Positions 9,388 to 17,743 of a stretch of 64,000 nucleotides of DNA are shown in pieces. The DNA is from Ruminococcus sp. GTDB lineage: Bacteria; Bacillota; Clostridia; Oscillospirales; Ruminococcaceae. The stretch spans positions 62,001-126,000 of the forward strand of contig JAFTQW010000040.1 in assembly GCA_017462565.1 (NCBI GenBank), given 5' to 3'. The notes below the pieces were generated by a model. The model was given only the letters and a program-made list of their open reading frames with translations, was not told where the DNA came from and ran no database searches. How positions within the stretch are numbered: position 1 is the stretch's first letter; each line of letters begins with the position of its first letter. The translations under genes and the position numbers were made by a program.

Positions 9388-9425
9388 GATTCTTCGCACT
9401 TGATATGCGGAAGAATCCTCCTTTC
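9388..9425 (-). promoter_or_regulatory. Leader hairpin between a strong ribosome site and the ileS start
   Basis: On the minus strand a perfect SD core GAAAGGAGG (9425-9417) lies about 40 bases before the ileS ATG. Between them is an 11-bp stem with one bulge (arms 9417-9406 and 9398-9388, 7-base loop). Folding would leave about 8 bases between GGAGG and ATG. A weak AAGGA sits 4 bases before the ATG. Confidence 0.45.
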
Positions 9426-9458
9426 AAGCAAATTTAAACGATTTAATTAAAAATAAAA

Positions 9459-10019
9459 TTAAAGTTCCTCTGATGCAACTGCGGCAGCGATCTCTTCGGC
9501 TGTCTGAGGTTCAAGACCTGCTGCTTCCTCAAATGTTTCCGGCATAGAAGAAATAAGCTCAAGGTGGCTCTTATACATATCGAAAAGACTCTTCTTGAAA
9601 TCTGCAACCTGCTGCTGAGCCTCGATAAGAGCTTCCTTTTCTTTTGCTATCTCCTCACGGTTACGCTCCATAGCCTCTGCGTGCTGACGGACAGCCTCAT
9701 CTTCAAGAGCTTCCGCCTTAGCCTTAGCCTCGGCAATTATCTGCTCTGCTTTCTCGTTTGCCTCGTTGATAACCTGATGTCCCTGCTTCTGAGCGCCGAG
9801 AAGAGCGTCTTTAAGAGCGTCCTCATCTCTCATATATTCACGAACCTTATCGGCAAGAACCTGAATCTTGTTGTTTGATTCGATACGCTCTCTTTCCATT
9901 TCGTCAAGCTCTGCTTCAAGCTGAGAGAAAAACTCGTCAATTTCCTCCTGTTTATAGCCAAAAGCCGCCTTTTCAAATCTTTTATTTCTTACATCTTTTG
10001 AAGTAATCATTGTTTTCAC
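9459..10019 (-). CDS. divIVA: DivIVA family septum/pole-associated protein
   Basis: A 186-residue coiled-coil protein. The N-terminus has the lipid-binding DivIVA signature (DVRNKRFEKAAFGYKQEEID, residues 8-27). A long Glu/Ala/Lys-rich coiled coil follows (about 30-150), with a short acidic tail. DivIVA proteins sense membrane curvature at septa and recruit division or growth factors. It sits 2 bases after ylmH in the sepF-ylmH-divIVA-ileS order typical of Gram-positive division clusters. Confidence 0.93.
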   Translation of the reverse strand: MKTMITSKDVRNKRFEKAAFGYKQEEIDEFFSQLEAELDEMERERIESNNKIQVLADKVREYMRDEDALKDALLGAQKQGHQVINEANEKAEQIIAEAKAKAEALEDEAVRQHAEAMERNREEIAKEKEALIEAQQQVADFKKSLFDMYKSHLELISSMPETFEEAAGLEPQTAEEIAAAVASEEL

Positions 10020-10021
10020 CT

Positions 10022-10783
10022 CTAAATAAATTTACGAAGATTAATGTGTATCCGGCCCTTTTTGGTAGAGCCGTTTATATCCGACAAAATAAATCTTCCG
10101 CAGCCTCGTATCGAAAGAACGTCACTGGCATGAAGCTCCTGCGAAATTGATGAAGCCGTAAAATGATTTATATCGACCTTTTCAGATCGGATGAGCTTTG
10201 CTGCATTTTCTCTGCTTATTCCGGCAGCAAGACTTACAACGCAGTCCAGTCGCATAGAAGCCACAGTTCCGCTTATATTGCGGAATTCCTGCTTGACTTC
10301 AAGCTGAAACGGACGATCGCCATACACCTTAACTCCGGTTTTTCCGATTTTGTAAACCGTAGATAAGATAAGTCTTGCGGCGATATCAGTGACAAAAGCC
10401 TGAGCAATACCCTCGTCAACAATAATATCGCCTATCACATCACGCTTTAAACGCATTCCCATAAAGCTTCCGAGAAAATCCCTGTGCGACAGCCTGTCCT
10501 CTTTGCGGAAAGTAAAGGTCAGGCATTTTATTGGGAATTCATCCGTGATGTAATCCTGGTAATAATCAGGGAAAACCGCAAGAATACGTCTTTTTGCATC
10601 CGGGAAGCCGCCGTAGAGCGTATACATCAAACTGCCTGAATTATTCAGACACCAACGCTGTGCCTCTGCGCACTGCCGTTCGTCAAGAAAATTTGAAAAA
10701 CAGCATACGCCGTCTCTTTCACAGCGGCTGACCAGATCGCCGAGTCTTGCGGCAAAAAGCTTATCCTCTGTATCGCCGTTCAT
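10022..10783 (-). CDS. ylmH: YlmH-family S4-domain RNA-binding protein
   Basis: A 253-residue protein with a C-terminal S4 RNA-binding domain (about 180-240: RLDCVVSLAAGISRENAAKL ... DVLSIRGCGRF). The N-terminal two thirds matches the YlmH family (FLDERQCAEA, GGFPDAKRRILAVFPDYY). YlmH binds ribosomes carrying peptidyl-tRNA and takes part in ribosome quality control in Bacillus; here the assignment rests on sequence pattern and synteny. Its start overlaps the sepF stop by one base (TGATG). The ylmG gene often found between sepF and ylmH is absent. Confidence 0.88.
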   Translation of the reverse strand: MNGDTEDKLFAARLGDLVSRCERDGVCCFSNFLDERQCAEAQRWCLNNSGSLMYTLYGGFPDAKRRILAVFPDYYQDYITDEFPIKCLTFTFRKEDRLSHRDFLGSFMGMRLKRDVIGDIIVDEGIAQAFVTDIAARLILSTVYKIGKTGVKVYGDRPFQLEVKQEFRNISGTVASMRLDCVVSLAAGISRENAAKLIRSEKVDINHFTASSISQELHASDVLSIRGCGRFILSDINGSTKKGRIHINLRKFI

Positions 10784-11247
10784 CAGATGAATACGCCGTT
10801 GTTTTCAAGCTCTCCGACAAGATCCTCGCCGATGAAGCCAACGTTATAAGGAGTAATAATATATGTCAGGTTAGCAACCGGCTTTAAGCTTCCGCCGTTA
10901 GCGTATGCTACGCCTACCAGGAAGTCGATAATTCTTCTCTTATTCTCCGGAGAAGCTGTTTCAAGGTTGAGTACAACAGTTTTCTTTGCAATAAGATGGT
11001 CTGCGATCTGCTTTGCATCTGTAAAAGCTGAAGGCTTTACGAGAACGACCTGAAGCTGAGCTGTTGTCTGAATATTCACAACCTTGTTTCTTCTGTTTCC
11101 CTCGCCTGAATTAACTTCATCCTGATCGGAAGGCTGGTAGCTTGAACGCTCGCTGCGGTTCGTATGGCGAACCGGAACATCTGCCTGATCGAGTTCTTCG
11201 TCTTCAGGGGCAAAGAAGAATTCCTTGATGTTCTCAAAAAGTTTCAT
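10783..11247 (-). CDS. sepF: Cell division protein SepF
   Basis: A 154-residue protein with an amphipathic N-terminal helix (MKLFENIKEFFF), a variable charged linker (about 15-60) and the SepF core (about 62-150: VVLVKPSAFTDAKQIADHL, VVLNLETASPENKRRIIDFL, VGVAYANGGSLKPV). SepF tethers FtsZ filaments to the membrane and aligns the septal ring. It lies between yggS and ylmH, the standard neighbourhood, with a 100-base gap upstream. Confidence 0.93.
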   Translation of the reverse strand: MKLFENIKEFFFAPEDEELDQADVPVRHTNRSERSSYQPSDQDEVNSGEGNRRNKVVNIQTTAQLQVVLVKPSAFTDAKQIADHLIAKKTVVLNLETASPENKRRIIDFLVGVAYANGGSLKPVANLTYIITPYNVGFIGEDLVGELENNGVFI

Positions 11248-11350
11248 TTTAATACTCCGTTTCTCCGCATTATTTATATTTATATTTTTGTTTCAGACAC
11301 GAAATCAATGCGGATATTTCCGTGCCTTTCTTAATATGTTATGATGCTGA

Positions 11351-12055
11351 TCAAACTTTATAATTTCTTGCGCCGAAAAGGCCTGTTCCAATTCTTACAA
11401 GCGTAGAACCGTATTTAACAGCTCTTGCGTAATCGTTAGTCATGCCCATTGAAAGAATGTCCATTGAAGTTCCGCTTATATTGAAATCGGAAATTTTATG
11501 GAAAAGCTCCTGCATCCTGCCGAGGAAAACATCGCTTTCGCAGGGCGGCGGAATAGTCATAAGTCCTCTTACACGAATTCCTTCAAGAGCCGCAGTCTGT
11601 TCAATAAGCTCCCTTAAATTTTCAGGAGCGATCCCGCTTTTTGATTCCTCTCCGCCGATATTTACCTCGCAGAGAATATCCATGATTTTACCGTTATTAA
11701 CGGCAAGCCGGTTTATTTCCTGAGCAAGTTTAAAGCTGTCAACCGACTGTATCATTTTCACTGAATTTATAATATATTTCACCTTATTGGTCTGTAAATG
11801 GCCGATAAAATGCACCTTAGCCTTCGAATCATAGCTCTCAGCCTTAGACTGAAATTCCTGAACTCTGTTCTCGCCGAGAAGCTCCAGCCCGAAATCGAAA
11901 ACATAATTCACAACCTCCGCAGGAACAGTTTTCGTAACAGCCATTATATCGACCCTGCTTCCGTCATTACGGTATTTATCATAAGCTTCGCTGATATTAC
12001 TGCGGATGATCCTCAGATTTTCCTTGATTTCATCATAGCTGTAATTATTTTCCAC
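11351..12055 (-). CDS. yggS: YggS-family pyridoxal phosphate homeostasis protein
   Basis: About 235 residues of the YggS/PLPBP family, a one-domain alanine-racemase-like fold that binds PLP but has no known catalysis. The PLP lysine is in MAVTKTVP (about residue 40). GENRVQEF, FIGHLQTNKVKYII and LSMGMTNDYARAVKYGSTLVRIG are family signatures. No ATG is available: TTG or GTG codons between 12073 and 12055 can start it. I use the last GTG. The gene overlaps the end of the HlyD-like gene. Confidence 0.9.
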   Translation of the reverse strand: MENNYSYDEIKENLRIIRSNISEAYDKYRNDGSRVDIMAVTKTVPAEVVNYVFDFGLELLGENRVQEFQSKAESYDSKAKVHFIGHLQTNKVKYIINSVKMIQSVDSFKLAQEINRLAVNNGKIMDILCEVNIGGEESKSGIAPENLRELIEQTAALEGIRVRGLMTIPPPCESDVFLGRMQELFHKISDFNISGTSMDILSMGMTNDYARAVKYGSTLVRIGTGLFGARNYKV

Positions 12056-13313
12056 TTTGCTCAACACCTTCAATCATAATATCGTCATAAAGCGCAAGAT
12101 AGCTCGGATCATCTTCGTGTATTTCGGAAAGAACGTAATCGCTTCCCTCATAAACAACATCAATTTTCTTGAATTCAACCTGTTCGCCTTTAAGAATGTA
12201 AACGCCCTTATAAGAAACGCTTTTAACAACGTCTTCGCCGCTTTCAGGATCGGTGGTTTCTTCATCAATCGGAACGAAGCGTATGGCTTCCCTCGGAACT
12301 TTAAGACCTCTGTAATCGCCTGTGATCAGTTCGATCGTTTCTGTTCTGTGCTGAACAATATCGTGACTGAGCTGCTCGCATAAAAGGATAATAACGCTTT
12401 TTGAAGGATCGCCTTCATCTCTTATATCATAGATCGAAGCGTTAATATACTCCGCCGACGAATCCAGACGCACCTTGACCTCGGCTCCGACATTGTATTC
12501 CTTTCTGGAATTATCAACAACGCCTGCAATATACCAGTTATAGCCGTTTACGAGCTTTCCTACGATGGTGTTGTCCGTAAGTCTGTTATCGGTTATCTCG
12601 GCGATTCTTGAAGCCGTTAACGAGCTCAGATTTTCGGGAGTAAGCTCGCTTTCATAGCCGTCGCAGTAGCTTACAAAATAAGCAGGCTTGTCCGATGTAA
12701 TCGTCTCAAGCGGTTCAGATGACTGCTGACGAAGCTGAGAAAGCTCGTTATTGATATCGGTTATCTGCTGTTCAAAGCCGCTTACCTCGTTGGTTATTAT
12801 CTGGTATGTACTCAAATTGACAAGCAGATTATCCTTGACCACTTCAAGGGTATCATAATCCTGCATATCTCTGCATAGGATAAAACTGCGGTAATTTTCC
12901 TCGATAGTCTCCGAAATATTCGATGGCTGAGCCGATTCAAGAGTTCCGGGATTCTGAATTTTTTTCAGAATATCAAGTTCTTTTGTAAGACTGTCGATCT
13001 TTCTGTTAATGCTTATCTGGTTTTCATCGGGATAAACCTCTGCTATAACGCTGCCGTTTCCAAGCTTTCCGCCGTCTGTAACATTGTAGCTTAAAACTCC
13101 GCTGCCGCTGTAGGTTTTGATCTGTTCATCCCTTATAAAAACTCCCTTGAATTCTCTTGAAGCCGTCGCTTCTGCAATAAGAGCGCTTTCGGTATCGCTT
13201 TCCCTGTTGCGGAAGTTATAAACAATGCTTATAAAAATAACGATAAACATTATAAGAACAACATTGCGCAGAACCTTTACCAGCGGACTGCTATCCGATT
13301 TAACAAAGCGCAT
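12045..13313 (-). CDS. HlyD-like membrane-anchored adaptor protein
   Basis: A 422-residue protein with one N-terminal membrane segment (about 14-32) and an extracytoplasmic body. A biotinyl-lipoyl-like half (SGSGVLSYNVTDGGKLGNG ... VIAEVYPDE) is followed by a coiled-coil stretch (about 105-200) and a beta-barrel region (VGKLVNGYNWYIAGVVDN ... VGAEVKVRLD), the layout of HlyD/RND adaptor proteins. No exporter ATPase or permease is adjacent. It sits between hfq and yggS, inside the division cluster. A structural envelope role rather than efflux is possible, but unproven. Confidence 0.72.
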   Translation of the reverse strand: MRFVKSDSSPLVKVLRNVVLIMFIVIFISIVYNFRNRESDTESALIAEATASREFKGVFIRDEQIKTYSGSGVLSYNVTDGGKLGNGSVIAEVYPDENQISINRKIDSLTKELDILKKIQNPGTLESAQPSNISETIEENYRSFILCRDMQDYDTLEVVKDNLLVNLSTYQIITNEVSGFEQQITDINNELSQLRQQSSEPLETITSDKPAYFVSYCDGYESELTPENLSSLTASRIAEITDNRLTDNTIVGKLVNGYNWYIAGVVDNSRKEYNVGAEVKVRLDSSAEYINASIYDIRDEGDPSKSVIILLCEQLSHDIVQHRTETIELITGDYRGLKVPREAIRFVPIDEETTDPESGEDVVKSVSYKGVYILKGEQVEFKKIDVVYEGSDYVLSEIHEDDPSYLALYDDIMIEGVEQSGK

Positions 13314-13325
13314 TTATATCACACC

Positions 13326-13571
13326 TTATTCGCTTTTTTCAGCGGCGTCAAGAATAGAAACCTGTCTTGCAGGAATAATTGTAGAAATAGCGTGCTTAAA
13401 AACAAGCTGCTGTTTGCCGTCGCAGTCAAAAATAGCAACATAGCTGTCAAATCCTCTTATCATGCCTTTAAACTGAAATCCGTTTGTAAGAATAATAGTT
13501 ACCATTATTTTGTCTTTTCTGCACTGATTAAGAAATACATCCTGAAGATTAATTGTTTTGTTCATACACAT
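13326..13571 (-). CDS. hfq: RNA chaperone Hfq
   Basis: An 81-residue Sm-like protein. The Sm1 motif includes [20 protein letters not shown] and [19 protein letters not shown], and Sm2 ends with LVFKHAIST, where proteobacterial Hfq has YKHAIST. Hfq hexamers pair small RNAs with mRNAs. It lies 233 bases downstream of miaA, the same partner as in many bacteria. GGAGAATGTGT precedes the ATG. The C-terminal tail is short, as usual in Gram-positives. Confidence 0.95.
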   Translation of the reverse strand: MCMNKTINLQDVFLNQCRKDKIMVTIILTNGFQFKGMIRGFDSYVAIFDCDGKQQLVFKHAISTIIPARQVSILDAAEKSE

Positions 13572-13797
13572 TCATTCTCCTTTATTTAATTATATATATC
13601 TGATATCTCTAATTGACAGCCTCTGAAAGTCTCTTCTGACAAAAACAGCTATGCATATCATTTGCCGCATCAAAACCTTCTGCAATACGTTGTAACGCTT
13701 TTGAGAACTTTTTCCGCCGCTGACACGCCTCTCTGATTCTTGCCTGAGCAAACAGATTTTTAAAGGTTATCAAAACATATAGAAATACACACAATAC

Positions 13798-13806
13798 ATT
13801 ATATCA
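13798..13806 (-). promoter_or_regulatory. Possible extended -10 promoter for the hfq operon
   Basis: On the minus strand TGATATAAT overlaps the miaA stop codon: an extended -10 (TGn) with a perfect TATAAT at 13803-13798, but no good -35. The following 220 bases before hfq contain no convincing gene. A 61-codon reading frame there begins with TTG and has no ribosome site. Confidence 0.4.
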
Positions 13807-14754
13807 CACATTCCAGTAATTTGCTATACATTTTTTAGATTTTTCTAAAATTTCATTCTTTTTATCAAATTCGCCCAAAATAATCCACTGAATACGTTGA
13901 TTTTTCCTAAACCACGTCAATTGTCTCTTGGCGTAACGGCGTGTTTCCTGTTTTATTTTGTCGATACACGCCTCAAGCGGCATCCGGTTTTCAAAAAAAG
14001 GAATGAACTCTTTGAAGCCGATTGCGTTTGCTGCGGTTTTCATCGAACCTTGTCGCCAAAGCTCCTCTGCTTCTTCAAGCAGTCCGTTTTTCATCATCTC
14101 ATCAACCCGGAGATCAATTCTGTTGTATAAAGTCTGACGGTTTTCAAAATTCAATCCAAGGATAAGCGAATCGTAAGGACTTTCCACAAGACGGCTCTCT
14201 TTTTTCAGATCGCTGAATTTACGTCCGGTGACATGAATGACCTCAAGCGCACGGACAACTCTTACAAGATTATTCGGATGGATAGTTTCCGCAGCTTCGG
14301 GATCGGCTTCCGAAAGCTTTGCATACAGGGCTTCATTTCCCTCCTTTACGGCAAAATCATAAAGCTCTTTCCGATATTTTTCATCGCTTCCGCCGTCGGA
14401 AAACTTCACATTTTCAAGCAGTGAATCAATATAGAGTCCCGTACCGCCGACTATGATAGGCAGCTTGCCCCGGCTTAAAACTTCGGCTATTTTTTCCTTT
14501 GCAAGCCGCACATAATCTGCGGCGCTGAAGCTTACATCTCTGTCAATAAAATCAATAAGATGATGAGGAATTCCCTGCATTTCCTCCTTCGCAGGCTTAG
14601 CGGAGGCTATATCCATTCCCTTATATATCTGCATAGAATCGGCAGAAATCACTTCTCCGCCGTATATTTTGGCAAGCTGTACCCCAAGCCATGTCTTTCC
14701 GGAAGCCGTAGGACCTGCAACCGCAAGAACACGTGGTTTACTTTGATTCAGCAT
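13804..14754 (-). CDS. miaA: tRNA dimethylallyltransferase MiaA
   Basis: A 316-residue enzyme that adds a dimethylallyl group to A37 of tRNAs reading UNN codons. The P-loop is AVAGPTASGKTWLG near the N-terminus. ISADSMQIYKGMDI, VGGTGLYIDSLL and the C-terminal RRYAKRQLTWFRKN are family hallmarks. I start at the ATG preceded by AGGAG 7 bases away. It overlaps the small membrane protein gene by 17 bases. MiaB, which methylthiolates the product, is encoded at 23.6 kb in the same direction. Confidence 0.95.
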   Translation of the reverse strand: MLNQSKPRVLAVAGPTASGKTWLGVQLAKIYGGEVISADSMQIYKGMDIASAKPAKEEMQGIPHHLIDFIDRDVSFSAADYVRLAKEKIAEVLSRGKLPIIVGGTGLYIDSLLENVKFSDGGSDEKYRKELYDFAVKEGNEALYAKLSEADPEAAETIHPNNLVRVVRALEVIHVTGRKFSDLKKESRLVESPYDSLILGLNFENRQTLYNRIDLRVDEMMKNGLLEEAEELWRQGSMKTAANAIGFKEFIPFFENRMPLEACIDKIKQETRRYAKRQLTWFRKNQRIQWIILGEFDKKNEILEKSKKCIANYWNV

Positions 14755-14935
14755 CTTCACTCTCCTTTTGCAGCTCACGCTTCATCTTTTTATTATTAAT
14801 AAAACACGCAGCAAACGCAATCACTGCGCAGATAATAAATCCGAGTATCATAACGACCGCCAGCAAAATATGCGAAGCCTTTACAAACTCAGAAATTCCG
14901 ACCGAATGCTCAGCCAACAGCAAGGTAAGCTTCAT
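14738..14935 (-). CDS. Small single-pass membrane protein
   Basis: A 65-residue protein with a hydrophobic segment at about 22-47 (HILLAVVMILGFIICAVIAF) and a basic then acidic cytoplasmic tail (NNKKMKRELQKESEDAESK). GGAGGATAGT precedes the ATG. It sits 19 bases after mutL, and its 3' end overlaps the miaA start, so translation is probably coupled. I do not recognise a family. Confidence 0.7.
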   Translation of the reverse strand: MKLTLLLAEHSVGISEFVKASHILLAVVMILGFIICAVIAFAACFINNKKMKRELQKESEDAESK

Positions 14936-14954
14936 ACTATCCTCCTCTTTACGT

Positions 14955-16931
14955 TCACGAACGTCCGAACTGATGCTCTATGTTTGATTTGGTCATAGTG
15001 AACATAACAGGTCTGCCATGGGGACAATGACGGATCCTCTCATCGCTGTAAACCTGCTCTGCAAGCGATTGAAGCTCGGCTGCGGAATTCTTATCGTTTC
15101 CCCTTATTGCCGATTTACAGGCGACTGTATGAAGCATATCGTCCAGTGTATGAGACTGCGGATCATGGCGGTTAAGTCTGAGATTTTCAGCTATCTCAGA
15201 AATTATCTCCTCAATATCAAGCTCCATAATAAAAGTCGGCACAGCCGTTGCTTTAACGCATGGACGCTCCGAAAAGTCAAAAACGAAACCCATATCCGCA
15301 AGAAGCTCGGTATTTGCTTCAAGAGCGCTGAACTCATCACCCGTAAGAAGAACCTTTATCTCATTCATGAGCATCTGACTGTATTGGCGGCAATTACGGC
15401 TTTTCAGACGTTCAAAGATAATACGCTCATGTGCGGCGTGTTTGTCTATCATAACCATTTTTTTGTCCTCTGTTTCGGCAATTATGTAAACCCCGAACGC
15501 TTCGCCGATAACTCTGATTTTCGGTTTTTCTGTCCACTCTGATTGTTTTTTCTCAAGCACCTTCGGTTCAGGCTCGGGCTTGATCTCCTCAAAGGATCTC
15601 GTATTTAAATACTGAAAGCCCTCAACGTTTTCAGGCTCAGGCTCAGGTTTAATTTCGATAGCAGGCTTTACTTCCTCATTCTGTTCGAAAGCGGTCTCAT
15701 TCGGTTCATTTTTATCTGTACACTGAGGAATTTCCGGTTTCTCAACAGAAACTTCATTAGTAACAGAATTAATCTGCTCCGGCGCTGACGATATTTTATT
15801 TTCATCAGCGAAAAGCTTTTTTTCAGTCTGCTCGATTTCCGAAACAGGAGTAAACAGGAATTCCTGCTGCTGCATTTCCTCCGGTTCAATCACCTGCTGC
15901 CGCCAGTCCTGACGTGGTTTCAGCTCAAACTCATAAATAAGACCGTCGTTCATCAAAGCGTTCTTAACGGCGAAAAAAATTGCGTCGGAAACTGTTTTTT
16001 CATCGGTAAACCGCACCTCTGCTTTTGTCGGATGTATATTGACGTCCATTGAAGCCGGCGGAAGCTCTATCATCATAATGCAGGCGGGAAATTTTCCTGT
16101 CATTATCATATTCTCATAGGCGTTTTCAAGAGCTGCGGAGCAAAGCTTTGAATGAACGTATCTGCCGTTTACAAAAAAATTCTGAAACGATCTGTTGTTT
16201 TTAGAGTAAAGCGGCTTGACTGTAAAACCGGTCACTCGTATCCCACCGTACTCATATTCAACATTTATCAGATCTCTGGCAAAATCACGTCCATAAACAG
16301 CATAAACCGCTGAAAACAGCTCTCCGTCGCCGCTTGAATTAAACTCTACACGGTTGTCCCTGATGAATTTGAAAGCAATATCAGGATGCGACATCGTTAT
16401 TTTCTGGAGTATCTGACTTACCGCATTTGACTCCGTTATATCTTTTTTCAGAAACTTACGTCTCGCCGGAACATTATAAAAAAGTTCACGGATTATAATT
16501 GTCGTTCCGTCCGGACATCCTCCCTTATCGTGGAACGATTCAACGCTTCCCTCGATATTGTAAAGAGTGCCGTAGGTTTCATCCTTCTGCTTGGTCATAA
16601 CTTCAACACGTGAAACGGCTGCAACCGAAGCAAGCGCTTCACCTCTGAATCCAAGAGTAAGAATGTTGTCAAGATCCTCTTTCGAGCTTATCTTGCTTGT
16701 TGCATGACGAAGAAACGCTTTCGGAACATCATCAAACGACATTCCGCATCCGTCATCGGTAACTCTCATATAAGTAGTTCCACCGTTTTTGATTTCAACA
16801 GTAATATGTCTTGCTCCGGAATCTATCGAATTTTCCACAAGCTCCTTGATAACGGAACAAGGCCGTTCGATAACCTCTCCGGCAGCTATAAGCTCGGATA
16901 TTTCCTGACTGAGAAGATTTATTGACGGCAT
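14955..16931 (-). CDS. mutL: DNA mismatch repair protein MutL
   Basis: A 658-residue GHKL ATPase. The N-terminal ATPase shows ELVENSIDSGARHI, DDGCGM and GFRGEALASV; the second domain follows to about 330. A long Glu/Pro-rich linker (about 345-460) leads to the dimerisation domain. That domain carries the endonuclease signatures DKHAAHERIIFE, ACKSAIRGND and CPHGRPV, so this is a nicking-type MutL as expected where MutH is absent. GAAAGGAG lies 6 bases before the ATG. It belongs to the mutS-to-miaA gene series. Confidence 0.95.
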   Translation of the reverse strand: MPSINLLSQEISELIAAGEVIERPCSVIKELVENSIDSGARHITVEIKNGGTTYMRVTDDGCGMSFDDVPKAFLRHATSKISSKEDLDNILTLGFRGEALASVAAVSRVEVMTKQKDETYGTLYNIEGSVESFHDKGGCPDGTTIIIRELFYNVPARRKFLKKDITESNAVSQILQKITMSHPDIAFKFIRDNRVEFNSSGDGELFSAVYAVYGRDFARDLINVEYEYGGIRVTGFTVKPLYSKNNRSFQNFFVNGRYVHSKLCSAALENAYENMIMTGKFPACIMMIELPPASMDVNIHPTKAEVRFTDEKTVSDAIFFAVKNALMNDGLIYEFELKPRQDWRQQVIEPEEMQQQEFLFTPVSEIEQTEKKLFADENKISSAPEQINSVTNEVSVEKPEIPQCTDKNEPNETAFEQNEEVKPAIEIKPEPEPENVEGFQYLNTRSFEEIKPEPEPKVLEKKQSEWTEKPKIRVIGEAFGVYIIAETEDKKMVMIDKHAAHERIIFERLKSRNCRQYSQMLMNEIKVLLTGDEFSALEANTELLADMGFVFDFSERPCVKATAVPTFIMELDIEEIISEIAENLRLNRHDPQSHTLDDMLHTVACKSAIRGNDKNSAAELQSLAEQVYSDERIRHCPHGRPVMFTMTKSNIEHQFGRS

Positions 16932-16960
16932 ATGTTTCTCCTTTCTTATAACGAGGCTGC

Positions 16961-17281
16961 TCAGATTCCCAGTATTGTAAAAATCCCATGTTCTTCCAGC
17001 GTCTCTTTTACCCAGAATGACGCTTCTTTAACGGCTTCGAGAGCCGACAATTTCGCCTCGGAGCATATTTTCTCCCACATTTCTGAATCTATCTCAGAGT
17101 CGGCATAAGGCGAATAATCAGGAACGACACGGGAAATCACTCTTTTAAGGCCTGAACTGCTAAAGTCTTCATCATAAATATAAATCGAATCATAGCTCCA
17201 GAATGTTCCGTTCCACTTTCCTTTAAAGAACTCATGACAGTCCGTTCCGTGAAGTTCATTAATTTTATAAAAATATTTCAT
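16961..17281 (-). CDS. Uncharacterised 106-residue protein in the mutS-mutL interval
   Basis: I do not recognise this protein. It starts MKYFYKINELHG, is rich in aromatic and acidic residues (FWSYDSIYIYDEDF) and has no membrane segment or signal. A longer reading upstream is possible, but the ATG at 17281 gives the more natural start just after the preceding gene. It lies 17 bases after the 142-residue unknown gene and 29 bases before mutL, so it travels with mismatch repair genes. Confidence 0.65.
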   Translation of the reverse strand: MKYFYKINELHGTDCHEFFKGKWNGTFWSYDSIYIYDEDFSSSGLKRVISRVVPDYSPYADSEIDSEMWEKICSEAKLSALEAVKEASFWVKETLEEHGIFTILGI

Positions 17282-17298
17282 TACTATTCCTCTATACA

Positions 17299-17727
17299 CT
17301 ATAGCTCGTCGGACCATCTTTTCAGCTTTTCGATAAACCCGGCATGATTTGCAGGCTGTTCGGGAAAGCCTTTTCCGCCTACTTTACTGACAGTAACAAT
17401 CCTGAATCCATATTTTTTTCCGTCGGCAACTCCTCTGATATCGACAGTGTATGCGTTTAAAATAGCTGTTTTCTTTAATTTGAGCTTCTTTATGCCCAGC
17501 ACAGGAAGCTGAAAATACTCAGCGTCATTTATCGTTCCAAATACGGGTATCTGCACAAGAATAAGAAAATTATCGTCAGTTACCGCCGCATAGCCTGATA
17601 TCGCATCGCTCGGACGGCTGAAAAAACCTGTCGCCATATTTCTTATACTTGCATAAATTGGATATTTATATTGTTTGCCAAAACGGTCAAGAGCCTCGGT
17701 CATATTTTCAGAATTAAATTTTACCAT
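17299..17727 (-). CDS. Uncharacterised 142-residue protein downstream of mutS
   Basis: I do not recognise this protein. It looks soluble and beta-rich (NFLILVQIPVF, KKLKLKKTAILNAYTVDIRG, YGFRIVTVSKV), perhaps a PH-like fold of the kind seen in small bacterial proteins, with a C-terminal helix (AGFIEKLKRWSDEL). There is no signal peptide. It starts 16 bases after mutS and is followed by another unknown gene. The pair interrupts the otherwise standard mutS-mutL order. Confidence 0.65.
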   Translation of the reverse strand: MVKFNSENMTEALDRFGKQYKYPIYASIRNMATGFFSRPSDAISGYAAVTDDNFLILVQIPVFGTINDAEYFQLPVLGIKKLKLKKTAILNAYTVDIRGVADGKKYGFRIVTVSKVGGKGFPEQPANHAGFIEKLKRWSDEL

Positions 17728-17743
17728 ATTATCACCCCATATC

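Noticed and set aside
9380-9458. T-box leader for ileS
   Set aside because: The region is under 80 bases and lacks the T-box sequence and antiterminator layout; only a single hairpin is present.
13609-13794. A 61-codon minus-strand frame between miaA and hfq
   Set aside because: It begins with TTG without a ribosome site and overlaps the likely hfq leader; the translation looks non-native.
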